Shown: positions 22,998-34,155 of the stretch, piece by piece
How positions within the stretch are numbered: position 1 is the stretch's first letter
How the letters are laid out: every line of letters begins with the position of its first letter
Assembly: GCA_947069175.1 (NCBI GenBank)
Contig: CAMTDV010000012.1
Coordinates: 36,178,341-36,242,340, forward strand
DNA: 64,000 bases
DNA from: Scalesia atractyloides
Lineage: Eukaryota > Streptophyta > Magnoliopsida > Asterales > Asteraceae
Reading direction: 5' to 3'
The notes under the pieces: model-generated
The model's input: only the letters and a program-made list of their open reading frames with translations
Database searches by the model: none
Told to the model about the DNA's origin: nothing
Translations under genes and position numbers: made by a program

Positions 22998-24862
22998 ATA
23001 TTTGATCCTTCGAAAATAAAGTTTATGATTTGCGCCTTGGCCAGAGGTGGAGCAGCTTTTTCTGGAACATTTTTAGGATCCCGGATCCTTGACTTTTTCC
23101 TGCCTAGTAGCTCTTTCAAGTTCCCCATACTGAGGAGATATCCAATTTCTCTCTTGAAAGCTAGCTTTGCATTCATCGTCAAATGCCCAAAGTCTTCATG
23201 GTATGCACACCACTTAGATCTATCCTCAAAAGAGTTAGACTTCTCATTCTTCTTCAGCCACATAGCTTTTTCACCTAAGTTCTGTAAGGCAAGCATCAAT
23301 TCATAGTTATTAACAGAAAATCAATATTCAGATATTCGAGGATATTCCTCCTCATCATCGTCTTGTTCAACTGCATGAACATTCTGATTATCAGGCTTGG
23401 AGTACGGCTTGGATCGGTTATTCTTATAGAATGATCTTTGTTTCATGTCATTGTACTCTCGTTTGTTAGAACCAGTGACATCTAGATTCGGGATTTCTAA
23501 GGATTCTCTACCAAACTTGGTGACATAATCCCTTAAGGATTCATCACGAGCCTGGGTTATCCTATATAAGTCACTAGTTACCCTTTCAAAAGTTCTATTG
23601 CATGAAAATTGGTTATTAAATAGGTTAAATAAATATGAGAATGAAGTAATGGAGTAGGGGGAAGACTTAGCATCCATTTGAGTGTCGATCAAGTGAGTGT
23701 GGATTTGAAGCCCTTACACAAGTAAGCTTTTTTAACCTTTCGGGAATGGGGTTTATCTCCATTCTTTCTTGGTATTCTGACACGTGTTCCTCTGGATCAG
23801 TTGTTCCATCGTACAACTTCATGTTGGGTGTTTGGTAGCGGTTTGGAATCTCTGCATTGCATATGGGTAGTACAAAGTGAGACACCTTGTGACTTCCATC
23901 CGGGATTTCAGGAATAGGCTTAATTATTCCTGGAACGTTGGAGATCATATCCTTGAGCATCTGTACCTTCCTGGCCATGGCCTGACTGATCCCTGCATCC
24001 TACATGAAACCATAATTAGTATCCACAAATGTGTTATTAAAATTGTTACCTCCCATTTGACTTAAAGGTGACATTGCATAAGTGTAGATAAGAGATTTAT
24101 GCTGTCACAGTAGGGCTTGAGGAAGCGATAGTTTGCATTGGGATGAAGTCCCCATCATGGACTTCAAAACTTCTAAGTGGTTGACTTCTTGAGGATCCTT
24201 GATCCTGAAAGATGTTGGATCCAGGATACATTGTTGCTGAAGGCCTTGATGGATAATCCATGGATCCTTGAACCCGAGCTGAGGATCCTTGATGTTGAAA
24301 GTAGGATCCTTGATATTGGTGCATTCCCTGTGATCCTCTAGGTCGGTAGAAGGATCATTGAGGCTGAGTCGTCTCCAGTGATCCTTGTCAAAGGATAGAG
24401 GATCCTTGAGGTTGAAGTAGGATCCTTGAGGCTGGGTTATTTCTAGTGATCCATGCTGAAGGTTGGAAGATCCTTGAAGCTAGACAGTGGTTCCCCGTGA
24501 ATGCTGGATTGTTGATGATGGAGTAGCAATATCCAATGACCTAGGCATCAGTGGAGATTGATCTTCTGCCGGTCTCTTCTGCTTCTTGATGTCATCAATT
24601 TCACGAAGGATTTTCTGGTTGGTTTTGTCTTCTGCTCCATGTAGGTTTTCATCTTCAAAATCAAAACAGAAACATTGTTGTTAGTAGCTATAGAGGAAGA
24701 AACAACAGAAGTTTTTGATCCTTTGAAGACGGATGGTGTCTTCTTTTGAGCATTTTCAACATTCTTCTAAAATGTTGGGGGGATGGGAAGCAAAGGCATT
24801 GTGGTTTGAGATGAGGTAACCTCCGACATGGCACTTGAAGTAGCTTTCCCCTGAGAGGCCAT
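22910..24862 (-). pseudogene. Gag of element B
   Basis: Structural protein of the particle. A start codon at 24862 begins MASQGKATSSAMSEVTSSQT, a leader I know from this family. The conserved core is at 23978-23700 (KLYDGTTDPEEHVSEYQERM). Next come RVTSDLYRITQARDESLRDY (23600-23540), an acidic linker, and WCAYHEDFGHLT near 23210, a truncated knuckle-like region. Several stops and shifts separate these pieces. Confidence 0.85.
24170..24480. repeat. Cluster of AGGATCCTTGA motifs in the gag of element B
   Basis: About ten copies of (A/G)GGATCCTTGA and close variants, irregularly spaced at 20-40 bp. On the minus strand they encode a repeated QGS-type peptide. The same decamer recurs outside coding sequence in the LTRs and the antisense gene of the same element. 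Confidence 0.7.
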
Positions 24863-24930
24863 GAAATTGGTGGAAATGAATGAAAACTCTTACAATTTAA
24901 GCACCACTTGCCCCACGGTGGGCGGAAAAT

Positions 24931-25583
24931 TGTTTTGGTAAAAAATCTGATTAAGGATAATGTAACCTAATCTGATTTCTAAGTAGTGTGCTTAAAGGTT
25001 GAACAATTTATGATCGAATATGAAATATAAATAGCAATAAAACATGATGATTTATATGAGGAAAAACCCTTGATCTTTAGAAGATCTCTTGCATAAAAAA
25101 CCTCGGGTGATGGAAACTACTAATCACCAACTATATTGCATAAAAAGGTTAAACTTTGGATGATGATCAAGCTCAATACAAGTAATCACTAGTGTGTTTC
25201 ATAGAGTATTCAAATGTTACTAGTTTTGCGAGTTGTGTCAATATATCTCTAATGAGTTGATCATCCCCTCAATATAGCTAGAAACTATCTAACTAACTAA
25301 CTAAACGGAAAAAGAGGAAGTCCCCATGATCGTCCATAACGGCTAACTCATCTTTTACACGTGCCTTATTCAAAGCATATTCAGCGAGATTCCAACTTGA
25401 CCAAGTCCCACTCATTCATGACCTACGTATAAACATTAGCAACATAGAGAACAACTGATAAATAACATAAGTAAAAATAAGGATCCTTGATACTCAGACT
25501 TCCTACACTATCCGCTAAGGATAAGTGATTCAGGCCAGGTCTCAGGATAAACGACCTAGACTTAATAATACTTAGCCCCTAAC
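24931..25583 (-). repeat. 5' LTR of element B
   Basis: It begins TGTTTTGGTAAAAAATC and ends CTTAGCCCCTAAC, with the final A displaced to 26057 by solo LTR H. On the minus strand the sequence after the LTR is ATTTTCCGCCCACCGTGGGG, where the primer binding site should be. The tRNA is not certain. Confidence 0.85.
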
Positions 25584-26051
25584 TGTCACACCCCGACCCG
25601 CAGCAGAAAAGGTGATCGGGGCATGATTGGGTTACCATCAAAGCTCATGACATTTATTATGCGTTTCATATTCTTTAATACAAATTAAATTGAAATTTAC
25701 AATAAATGTTACAACATGTTCTAACTAACAATCTAAACTTCTTTGTTCTCTTCTAAGGCATATCCTATGTTTTCCTTGCTTCAACCTGTTCACCTGTATC
25801 ATGTGTAAAAGGGTTTTTGGATCAACATAATGTTGGCGAGTGAATCCTATGGAAAACATTTGAACAAATTTATTTAAATTGATTATGAAATATGTGCACA
25901 ACCAAACATGAGTAAAAATAGATGTAAACTTAATCAACAATCATAAGATATTAAGTGAAACACACATGAACAATAATGGAACATTTAGAGGCACGCGATG
26001 CTCAACTCGTCTCTCACGAGGAACTGAGGGGCCTAATGAACGGATGTCACA
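25584..26051 (-). mobile_element. Solo LTR H
   Basis: 468 bp, TGTCACACCCC to GATGTCACA on the plus strand (TGTGACATCC to GGGGTGTGACA on the minus strand). It is flanked by exact duplications CTAAC (25579-25583 and 26052-26056). Removing it restores the end of the B LTR (CCCCTAACA) and the ATGAC duplication of element B. It is the youngest insertion in this nest. Confidence 0.9.
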
Positions 26052-26062
26052 CTAACAATGAC

Positions 26063-27178
26063 CATAAGGTATAACCTAAGAGATTTATTCCCTATATTAC
26101 TATGGTCATATAAATGGGCTTGGTCGGATTCTAAGGTTGACCAAACGGGTCAGATTCGAAAGTTAAAGCAGAATTCAAACCGCTCGACTTTCGATTAAGG
26201 AATAAGCGCTAAACTAGAAATGATAAACTATATATTTTAAACATATTTAATAATGTTAAAAACTGATTTGGTGTCAAAACTTTAAGGTTTAACACTCGAA
26301 AACTCATTCGTCGTAAAATGCATTTTTATGCATTTTTTACTTTTATTTCGTAAAAGTTTGACTTGTCATTTAGCCTACTAAATGTAATGATCAGAGGGTG
26401 TTATCGCGAGGGATTAACACCTTCATTATTACGATCACGTAGCAAAGTTTAATTTCAACTTTGACTAGGCCGAAACGTTTAGAACCGAAATTCAAAGCAA
26501 AAGTCAATTTGCTTTGACTTTTGGCTCATAACTAGCTAAAAGAAATGAAATAGACTAGGAGAAACACTTACTTGTGTTTCAAGAGGAAGATTAGACTCAG
26601 AGAAGGATACCTCAATGTAGAAGAAGGCTCCAAATGAGTTTTTGAGTGAGAAAGAGAAGAATGGTATGAAGACCTGAAAGAACTCAAGGCTATTTGTAGT
26701 AATCTTGGATTCATGAGAGCCTGACAAGTGTTAGATGAGGCGTTTGGATGTTGATTGGTGTCCTAACAAGTGTCAACACCAAAATTAATGTGGCAAAAAA
26801 GGTTCTAGGTGTCACAAATTGAAGCAAGGTGGCAGAACTTGGTGAACAAGCAAAATTCTGCAACTGGGCATGTCTTACGGAGCACAAAACATTATGTCTT
26901 ACGGTCCGCAAGGCCTTTTGAAATAAAATTATCACTTTTTGGCAGATTTGGCCCTCGGACTTGTCTTGTCGCTTGTTTGCTATTTTTAACCCTTATAACT
27001 TGTTATTTAGGTTATTTGAAGGGTATAAAGGCATATGTAACTTGGATATTGTTTCGGAAATGTCGTGAATATAGTTTTGCTCGATCATATGATTATGTAT
27101 TTCATAAACAAAATATCAAATTTTATTAAATACGAAAATGATCGAATGTACAACCATTGAAATGTTGCTAATGTTACA
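26063..27178 (-). repeat. Left LTR of element C, inner part
   Basis: It continues the LTR interrupted at 15592 and matches 33023-34124 of the right LTR (CATAAGGTATAACC at the left end, GTTGCTAATGTTAC at the right). The minus-strand LTR start TGTAACATTAGC abuts the purine tract. Confidence 0.9.
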
Positions 27179-27213
27179 GTCTCCCCTACTTTGGGGAATT
27201 TCATCTCGAAATT
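27179..27213 (-). other. Polypurine tract and AATTTC box of element C
   Basis: The minus strand reads AATTTCGAGATGAAATT, then CCCCAAAGTAGGGGAGAC, directly before the LTR start. This is the plus-strand primer of the element. Confidence 0.85.
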
Positions 27214-27253
27214 ATATTAGTTGAGACTTGTGAGAAAAGATTTGGATATTTGT

Positions 27254-28060
27254 CTTTCATTTGATCCTCTCGTTCCCAGGTAAACTATGGGCCACGTTTG
27301 GATTCCCAATGAACTTTAACAATTGGTATTCGGCTACACTTAAGTTTCTTGAATTCATGGTCCATAATTTCCATAGGTTTCTCGACAACATGCATAGTTT
27401 CATCAATGCGGATTTCGTTAAGAGGGATGTGGAGGTTTTCATCAGCTAAACACTTTTTCAAGTTGGACACGTGGATGGATGGATGAACATTCCCAAGTTC
27501 AGGAGGTAGTTCGAGTTTGTAGGCTAACTTTCTGATCTTTTCAATGATCTTAAAATGCCCCACATATAGAGGAGCTAGTTTACATTTCTTTCCATAACAA
27601 TATTCTCCCACTCCCATACCAGAACTTCTGGTTGTTCAAGCAAACCAGAGGGACGTTGATGTTCTACCTTGACTTTAAAACAAGTAAGGCATTTTGACAC
27701 GTACAAGGCTATGTCCTTCTTCATACCCGATCATCAATACTGGGTACAAAGATCCATGTGCATTTAGTCTGTATCAGGATGGATAGAATAACGAGACTTA
27801 TGAGCCTCATTCATCAACAAATTATGAAGATTGTCTTGGTTTGGAATCCACAACCGATTCAAGAAATAGAGTAACCTGTCATCCTTAGTTTCAAGATGAA
27901 GCTCAAGATTATGTGGCAGTTCATTACACATCATGCCTTGGGTTATACAAGTACGTTGGGCTTGGAAAATACGTGTTTGGATCTTAGTTTGAACACTAAC
28001 ACAGTGAAGTTTGAACTTTAACACAATGAAGTTTGACATGTTCTTTACGACTAAGTGCGT
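27254..28060 (-). pseudogene. Integrase with chromodomain-like tail of element C, core deleted
   Basis: The zinc-binding region is at about 28040-27650 (NEAHKSRYSIHPDTD, then CLTCFKVK and EHQRPSGLL). It should be followed by the DDE catalytic core. Instead, within about 40 bases the sequence passes to LAPLYVGHFKIIEKIRKLAY and HPSIHVSNLKKCL, the C-terminal integrase region, and to KVHWESKRGP, the chromodomain-like end that targets chromatin. The whole catalytic core, several hundred bases, has been lost at about 27590-27620. This element could not integrate by itself. Confidence 0.85.
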
Positions 28061-29200
28061 CCGCTACGACATTCAGCTTACTAGGATGGTAACGAATTTC
28101 GCAGTCATAATCGTTTAGAAGTTCGACCCAACTCGTTGTCTCATGTTCAATTCCTTTTGATTAAATATATGTTGGATACTTTTGTGGTCAGTGAAAATCA
28201 CACATTTAGTACCATTTAGGTAGTGTTTTCCAAATTTTAAGAGCGAAAACAATAGCACTTATCTCAAGATCATGAGTTGTGTAGTTCTTTTCATGGATTT
28301 TCAATGTCTTGATGCATAGGCTATAACATTGTCTCTTTGCATGAGAACACAACCAAGGCCTAGTTTCGAGGCATCACAATATACAACAAAATCGTTATTG
28401 CCATCGGGTAAGGATAGAATTGGAGCATCACAAAGCTTTCGTTTCAAAGTTTGAAAAGCTTCTTCTTGTTTGGGTCCCCACTCAAACGGTTTATTCTCTT
28501 GAAAGATGTTAGGGGAACCTCAATCTTAGAGAAGTTCGTGATGAAGCGACGGTAATAGCCGCAAGACCAAGAAAAGAGCGAACTTTGGAAGGAGTAGTGG
28601 GTGTACTCCAATACTTTATCGCCATGATTTTAGAAGGATCTACATGTATACCTTGTTCATTGACAATGTGACCCAATAACTGAACTTCCTTCCGCCAAAA
28701 TTCACACTTGAAGAATTTGTCAGTGTTCCTTCTTTAGAAGTTCCATCATTAGACGGAAGTGATGTTCGTGATCCGCCCGGGATTTGAATAAATCAAGATG
28801 TCATCAATGGAAACAATGATGCACTTATCTAAATAAGGTTTACATACCCTATTCATTTACTCCATGAAAACGACATGAGCATTTGTCATGCCAAAAGGCA
28901 TGACTGTGAACTTGTAATGGGCGTATCGACGTGCGAAAAGCAGTTTTAGGAATATCTTCTACGAGTACACGAAGTTGATGATACCCAGAACAGAGGTCGA
29001 TCTTGGAAAAAACCGGTAGCTCCTTGTAATTGATCGAAAAGATCATTAATACAAGGGAGGGGATATTGTTTTTTAATCGTGACTTTGTTGAGCTCACGAT
29101 AAACTATGCATATGCGAAAGGATCCATCCTTTTTTTCACAAACAACACAGGAGCACCCCAAGGTGAGAAGCTTGGACGAATAAATCCTTTGTCTGAAAGT
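28061..29200 (-). pseudogene. Reverse transcriptase and RNase H of element C
   Basis: It reads VCEKKDGSFRICIVYRELNK and YPLPCINDLFDQLQGATGFF (29161-29010), then KIDLCSGYHQLRVLVEDIPK in another frame. Lower pieces carry the region after the RT catalytic box and the RNase H (28500-28070) in short broken frames. Multiple stops and shifts. Confidence 0.85.
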
Positions 29201-29450
29201 TCTTGAAGTTGTTTTGACAACTCTTGCATCTCAGACGGTGCAAGACGGTAAAGGGATTTGGCAATCGGGTTGGCACCAGGTACAAGGTTTGTGTGAAATT
29301 CTACTTGGCGTACCAGGGGTAAGCCAGATAGTTCTTCAAGAAATAACTAGGGAAAATCCTAAACAATGGGGATGTATTGAATACTTTTACTCTTGCCCTT
29401 CTCCTCTATGATATATGCCAAGAAGGCCACATCTTTCTTTCTAGGTATTT

Positions 29451-31022
29451 CTAGGCTTGGGTACATGTCATGAGTTTGAGTCTATTATATGGTTTCTCTC
29501 CAAGAACTTCTAAGACTTCGCTAGATGGAAGAGGCACGCGAACAGTCTTATTGAAATAGATAACTTCAGCATGACGCCTTGTTAACCAGTCCATGCCTAC
29601 TATGACGTCGAAACTCCCAAGTTGCATTGGCATGAGGTTGATGGAAAAACGATGGTCATTGAGGTTTAGTTGGCAATTGCAAATAACAAAATCAAGTACG
29701 AGGGGTTCGCCACTAGCTATTTCTACTGTTAATGGTTTTCCTAACTTAGTTTCGAGGCATCGAAAGAAAATGTTCAAAAGCTAAGATACAAAACTTCTAT
29801 CGTCACCCGAATAAAAAAGAATAGAAGCAGGCTGATTATTTACAAGGAACGTACCGTTGACTACGTCATTGTTAGCATGAGCCTCGTTATCATTTATGTT
29901 AAATGCACGTCTACGAGCTTGATTAGCGTTAACAAGCTTTGGACAGTTGTTCTTGAAGTGGCCCATCTCACCACAATTGTAACAAGACCCATGTGGAAAG
30001 TGAGGTCGAGCAGGATTTGCTTGGGGTTGAATAGGATTTGGGATAGCTTGATTTTGGAACAGATCGGCAAACATTGGCCAAATGATCGAATCGTCCACAT
30101 GAGGTACACTGACGACAAGGTAATTGATTTGGTGGTGATCGTTGCATCGTTTGCACAAAGGTGAAGTACCAGTATAAGGTTTCCAAGCAAGGGGTGGAGT
30201 TGGTTGGTTAGGAGTAGCCTGATTGGTTGGGGTAACAAAAATAAAATTCTTTGAACCCTTACGCTCTCCTTGAATTTTTGGAGGGTTCGGTTTTGGTTTC
30301 TCCTGGGTAGTCATGGCATATTGTTTCTTGTCACCTTTACGGAAAAAGTTTCCCTTTCTTTACTTGAGATTCAGTTAGGGTTGCGGCTAGTTCGATATCC
30401 TCCCTAACGGTAGTTGGCTTGCTACTGGTGACTAAGTCTTGAACCGGATCAGGTAGGTCATCAATATATTTCTCAATGGCACGATCCAATGGTGTAACCA
30501 TGGTGGGATAGAGTAAGCTTAATTCTTCATATTGATCTGTGTAGGCACGGTTCTCGCCACTATCTTAATTGAGATCGTGGAATTCATTCTCAAGTGCCCT
30601 CATCTCATTGTGTGGTCAGAACTCTTTCATTATAAGAGCTTTGAGTTCCTTCCAGGTTAGTGCCATTGCTACGTCCACACCTCGATCTCTCATAATTCCG
30701 TTCCACCACGTGAATCTCTCTTTTGGAAAACACTCGAAGCAAACTCTACATTGCGCTCATTAGAACACTAACAATGGCAGAAAGTACTCTCAATGCTTTC
30801 AAACCATTGGAGGAGCCTAGTAGTTCCCTCAGACCCATAGAACTTGAGGGGTTTAGCCGATTTGAACTCTTTGTATTTACATGTCGTGGGTACTTTGTTG
30901 TTGTTATTGTTATTATTGGTTTGGTTGAGTTGGGTCACAAGGTTTTGAAGTATCACAACCATTTGCTGGGCAATCACGGCCGCCATTTTAGCATTCTGGG
31001 TAGTGTCATGTCATGGAGGCAT
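29451..31022 (-). pseudogene. Gag and protease of element C
   Basis: The Gag N-terminus (30986-30768) has PLKFYGSEGTTRLLQWFESI. The nucleocapsid knuckle CYNCGEMGHFKNNC (about 29985-29940) is an intact CX2CX4HX4C. The protease active site reads FYSGDDRSFVS, where F-D-S-G-A is expected, so the catalytic aspartate is replaced by tyrosine. The flap and second half (29777-29451) have FDVIVGMDWLTRRHAEV. The whole reading is broken near 30320-30760. Confidence 0.88.
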
Positions 31023-31627
31023 TCTAAAAGAGAAAGGAATCATGAGGGAAAACGAGTGAGATTGATATAGGATAGTTTAAACGAAATGTTAAAATATCGC
31101 CAAAACATGAGGATTGAAATCATCTATTCGTTATTTAAAATGAATAAATGACACAATGACTAATCAAAGTAAATGGGTCTTTATAATGTATCGCGAAGAC
31201 ATGCTTTAGGCTATAAGTGGACACTCACCCCAAGAGTTCCCAGTTAAGAGTGACTTGTCTGATTAAGTGGATTTGCACGAACACTCTAGCATTAGACAGA
31301 AAACTCAGGGTACATGCATCCACCATTCCAGATTGCATATGTATACATTATTAAAACCCAAGATTTAACGAGATTTTGAAAGCTTTAACTTAAAGCCTAG
31401 AAACAAATCATCTAAGCATAGATGATGATTTCTTGAGTTTTGGAAAAATTTGACTTTTAGGAATGAATTATGATTTTGTATTGTTTTGTAATCACCTAAG
31501 GATACGTGGTGGTTTTGTATTTTTGTTGCACTAGAAATCTAAATGCGAATTACCTCACGTTTGGGTCCTAGGAAGGTTATAGTCTAGGTCAAAAGCATTT
31601 CTAGTAACCTAATTCTCTATAACCATG

Positions 31628-31639
31628 GCTCTGATGCCA
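31628..31639 (-). other. Primer binding site of element C
   Basis: TGGCATCAGAGC on the minus strand, three bases after the LTR end GGGTGTTACA. It is complementary to initiator tRNA-Met with one base changed. Confidence 0.88.
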
Positions 31640-33648
31640 ATCTGTAACACCCCGACTGCATATAAAACAACCCCGGTGGAATCGCCGGGGGGTCACTTTA
31701 CAAATTGTTTCAAACACATGGTACTTAAAGTTTCATTTTTATTGATTATTGAATTACATTATCTTTTAAAGATAAAAACAAATACAAACAATTGTCTTTA
31801 TGTTTTAAAGCAAAATAAGGCCCGAGTCCATCCTATGTTAGCATGCTTTTCATAATCATACATTTGCACTTGAAACATATGTGAAAAAGATGGTAAACAT
31901 TGAATGTTGGTGAGTAATATAGGTTTTGTAGTCAAATTCATGCCTTTGAATTTGTATTGCAATACTTGTCTGACTACGAGAGTTGATGACTGAAAACCTT
32001 GTATCCAAACTTATTTTAAATGTGTTTGGTATTGCAATGTGTTTAACCAACAGTAAAAGTTGGTATAAGTAAGAAAACCTTGTAGCCATGAATCTTAACA
32101 AAAGTGTTTCTTTTGTAAAACTATGTGAGTAATTGATTTAAAAGAAAACTTTGTATGGTTTATATATCTTTAATTGAAAATCGTTTGTGACTTGTCTAAA
32201 CCAATCGTGTTTTTTTGTGTAAACCGATTGTCCTCGTTTTGTATAAACCAATCGTTCATGTTTTAATCGTCTCTGTGTAAAAAATGTGGTCGTGTGGTGA
32301 ATATATTCAAACCCGTGTTGACTCGACTAACAAACTACCAAAGGGTTTGTCAAATTATGTTTAAAAATTTCTGTTGTTCCCCAAACTTCCCCACAAGCAC
32401 TAGGAAATTTGGTAAAGGGATTGTTAGTCCTATGGTACCATAACATACTACCAGTCGGCTTGCTCGAAGTTAATGAACGTACTCGTGTTAGCATGACCAA
32501 GTTTCACGCATATGAATCACCCCAAAACATTTGAAAAACATAAAAGAGGGGACTATGTACTCACGGGTTGCGTAGATGTCTTGTTCAATCGTGTCTGCAA
32601 AGCTCAAGTGTTTCTAACTATGTCGGATAATTATATAGTTAGTGTGTATCTCGACTTAAACGGAAGAATGGATAGAATGTGGTTTATTAACCAAACGAGC
32701 GAAGGATCTCGTATAATATGGTTTATTAACCTTACATTTTGATTTGAAAAGTGTCTATAGGTGTTTTGACCCGTTACGACTTGTTAAAGTGGTTTACGCC
32801 ACTTTAACGGGTCGTATGCGTAATATGGGTCCGGTGGTCGAATGAGTACTATGACGAGTTTGTTATGTCAAAACATGTTTACTAATGTTGTATGATCAGT
32901 TTGTATGTCAAAAATATTGCCCATATAAGTTTAAAACTCATTTTACGCAAAAGGGTAACTTTGACCATTTTAAAAGTATCTAAAATAGATTTGTCATTTA
33001 ACCCATCAAACGATATGACCATAAGGTATAACCTCAGAGGGTTATTCCCTATATTACTATGGTCATACAAATGAGCATGGTCGGATTCTAAGGTTGACCA
33101 AACGGATCAGAATCGAATGTCAAAGCAGAAGTCAAACCGGTCGACTTTTGACTAAGGAATAAGCACTAAACTAGAGATGACGAGCTAGACATATTAAAAC
33201 ATGTCTAATAATGTTATAAAATTAATTTGGTGTCAAAACTTTAAGTTTTAATACTCGAAAACTCATTCGTCGTAAAATGCATTTTTATGCATTTCTTACT
33301 TTTATTTTGTAAAAGTTTTACTTGTCATTTCACCTACTAAATGTGATGATCAGAGGGTGTTATCGCGAGGGATTAACATTTTCATTATTATGATCACGTA
33401 TCAAAGTTCAATTTGAACTTTTGACTCGACCGAACGGTCAGAATCGAAAGTCAAAGCAAAAGTCAATTTGCTTTGACTTTTGCGTCATAACTAGCCAAAA
33501 GAAATTAAATAGACTAGGAGAAACACTAACTTGTGTTTCAAGAGGAATATTAGAGTTAGAGAAGGAGGCCTCAATGTAGAAGAAGGCTCCAAATGAGTTT
33601 TTAAGTGACAAAGAAAAGAATGGTATGAAGAACTCAAAGAACTCAAGG

Positions 33649-33658
33649 CTACTTATAG
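33649..33658 (-). promoter_or_regulatory. TATA box of LTR C
   Basis: CTATAAGTAG on the minus strand, about 470 bases into the LTR and followed by CT-rich sequence. The left LTR copy is mutated at this site. Confidence 0.5.
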
Positions 33659-33830
33659 TAATCTTGGATTCATGAGAGCTTGACAAATGTTAGATGAGGT
33701 GTTAGGATGTTGATTAGTGTCCTAACAAGTGTTAAAACTAGAATTAAGGTGACAAAGATGGTTCTAGGTGTGACAAATTGAAGCAAGGTAGTAGAACGTG
33801 GTAAACAAGCCAAATTCTGCAACTGGTCAT

Positions 33831-33849
33831 GTCTTACGGACCGTAAGAC
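33831..33849. repeat. Perfect palindrome in the U3 of LTR C
   Basis: GTCTTACGGACCGTAAGAC has 9-bp arms around a single central base. A second half-copy (GTCTTACGG) follows at 33855. The left LTR carries a decayed version near 26873-26905. It lies about 175 bases upstream of the TATA box. Confidence 0.8.
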
Positions 33850-34124
33850 ATTATGTCTTACGGTTCACAAGGCCTTCTGACAAAAATTTTCACTTTTTGG
33901 CTGATTTGGCCTTCGGACTTGTATTATCGCTTGTGTTCCACTTTTGACCCTTCTAAATTGTTATTTAGGTTATTTGAAGGCTATAAAGGAATATGTAACT
34001 TATTGTTCCGGAAATGTAGTGAATATCGTTTTACTCTATCGTATGATTACGTATTTCGTAAATAATTTTATAAATACGAAAACGATCGAAAGTGTACAAA
34101 CACTGAAATGTTGCTAATGTTACG

Positions 34125-34155
34125 ATTCTCATCTAGAATAGCAACTTCATTTTAA
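34125..34155 (-). pseudogene. Start region of the copia-like downstream ORF beyond element C
   Basis: On the minus strand NEVAILDEN reads directly into TPDTDDYRQIM at 14163, once element C and one copy of its 5-bp duplication are removed. A stop lies just upstream, so the true start is not visible. Confidence 0.55.

Larger units (their letters stand above)
15593..26057 (-). mobile_element. Ty3/gypsy TAT-type LTR retrotransposon B
   Basis: Minus-strand element about 10 kb long, inserted in the left LTR of element C and flanked by exact duplications ATGAC (15588-15592 and 26058-26062). LTRs are at 15593-16236 and 24931-25583 plus base 26057. The minus-strand order is gag (starting near 24862), protease, reverse transcriptase, RNase H, a second archaeal-type RNase H, and integrase ending at 19274. 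A gene in the opposite direction lies at 16.5-18.0 kb. The extra RNase H and the antisense gene point to the TAT group (Retand/Ogre relatives). All pol segments carry frameshifts or deletions. Confidence 0.88.
14169..34124 (-). mobile_element. Ty3/gypsy LTR retrotransposon C, split by element B
   Basis: Minus-strand element with LTRs at 14169-15592 plus 26063-27178 (left, the 3' LTR) and 31643-34124 (right, the 5' LTR). It has a tRNA-Met type primer site at 31628-31639 and a purine tract at 27179-27196. The order along the minus strand is gag with CCHC knuckle, protease, reverse transcriptase, RNase H, integrase and a C-terminal chromodomain-like tail, the arrangement of Ty3/gypsy chromoviruses. 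The flanks ATTGT (14164-14168) and ATTCT (34125-34129) agree at four of five bases. The host frame reads across the junction as LDENTPDTDDYRQIM, which supports these exact ends. All genes are broken. Confidence 0.88.
31643..34124 (-). repeat. Right (5') LTR of element C
   Basis: 2482 bp, TGTAACACCCC to GCTAATGTTACG on the plus strand. The terminal A has become G. It matches the two parts of the left LTR throughout. Confidence 0.9.

Noticed and set aside
19274..24862. Endogenous pararetrovirus instead of a retrotransposon
   Set aside because: LTRs with a target duplication, an integrase and a second RNase H are present, and no movement or coat protein motifs are seen.
25584..27178. Element C with two mosaic LTRs made by inter-element recombination
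   Set aside because: The different outer part at 25584-26051 is a separate solo LTR with its own CTAAC duplication, and the true outer part of the left LTR lies at 14169-15592, beyond element B.
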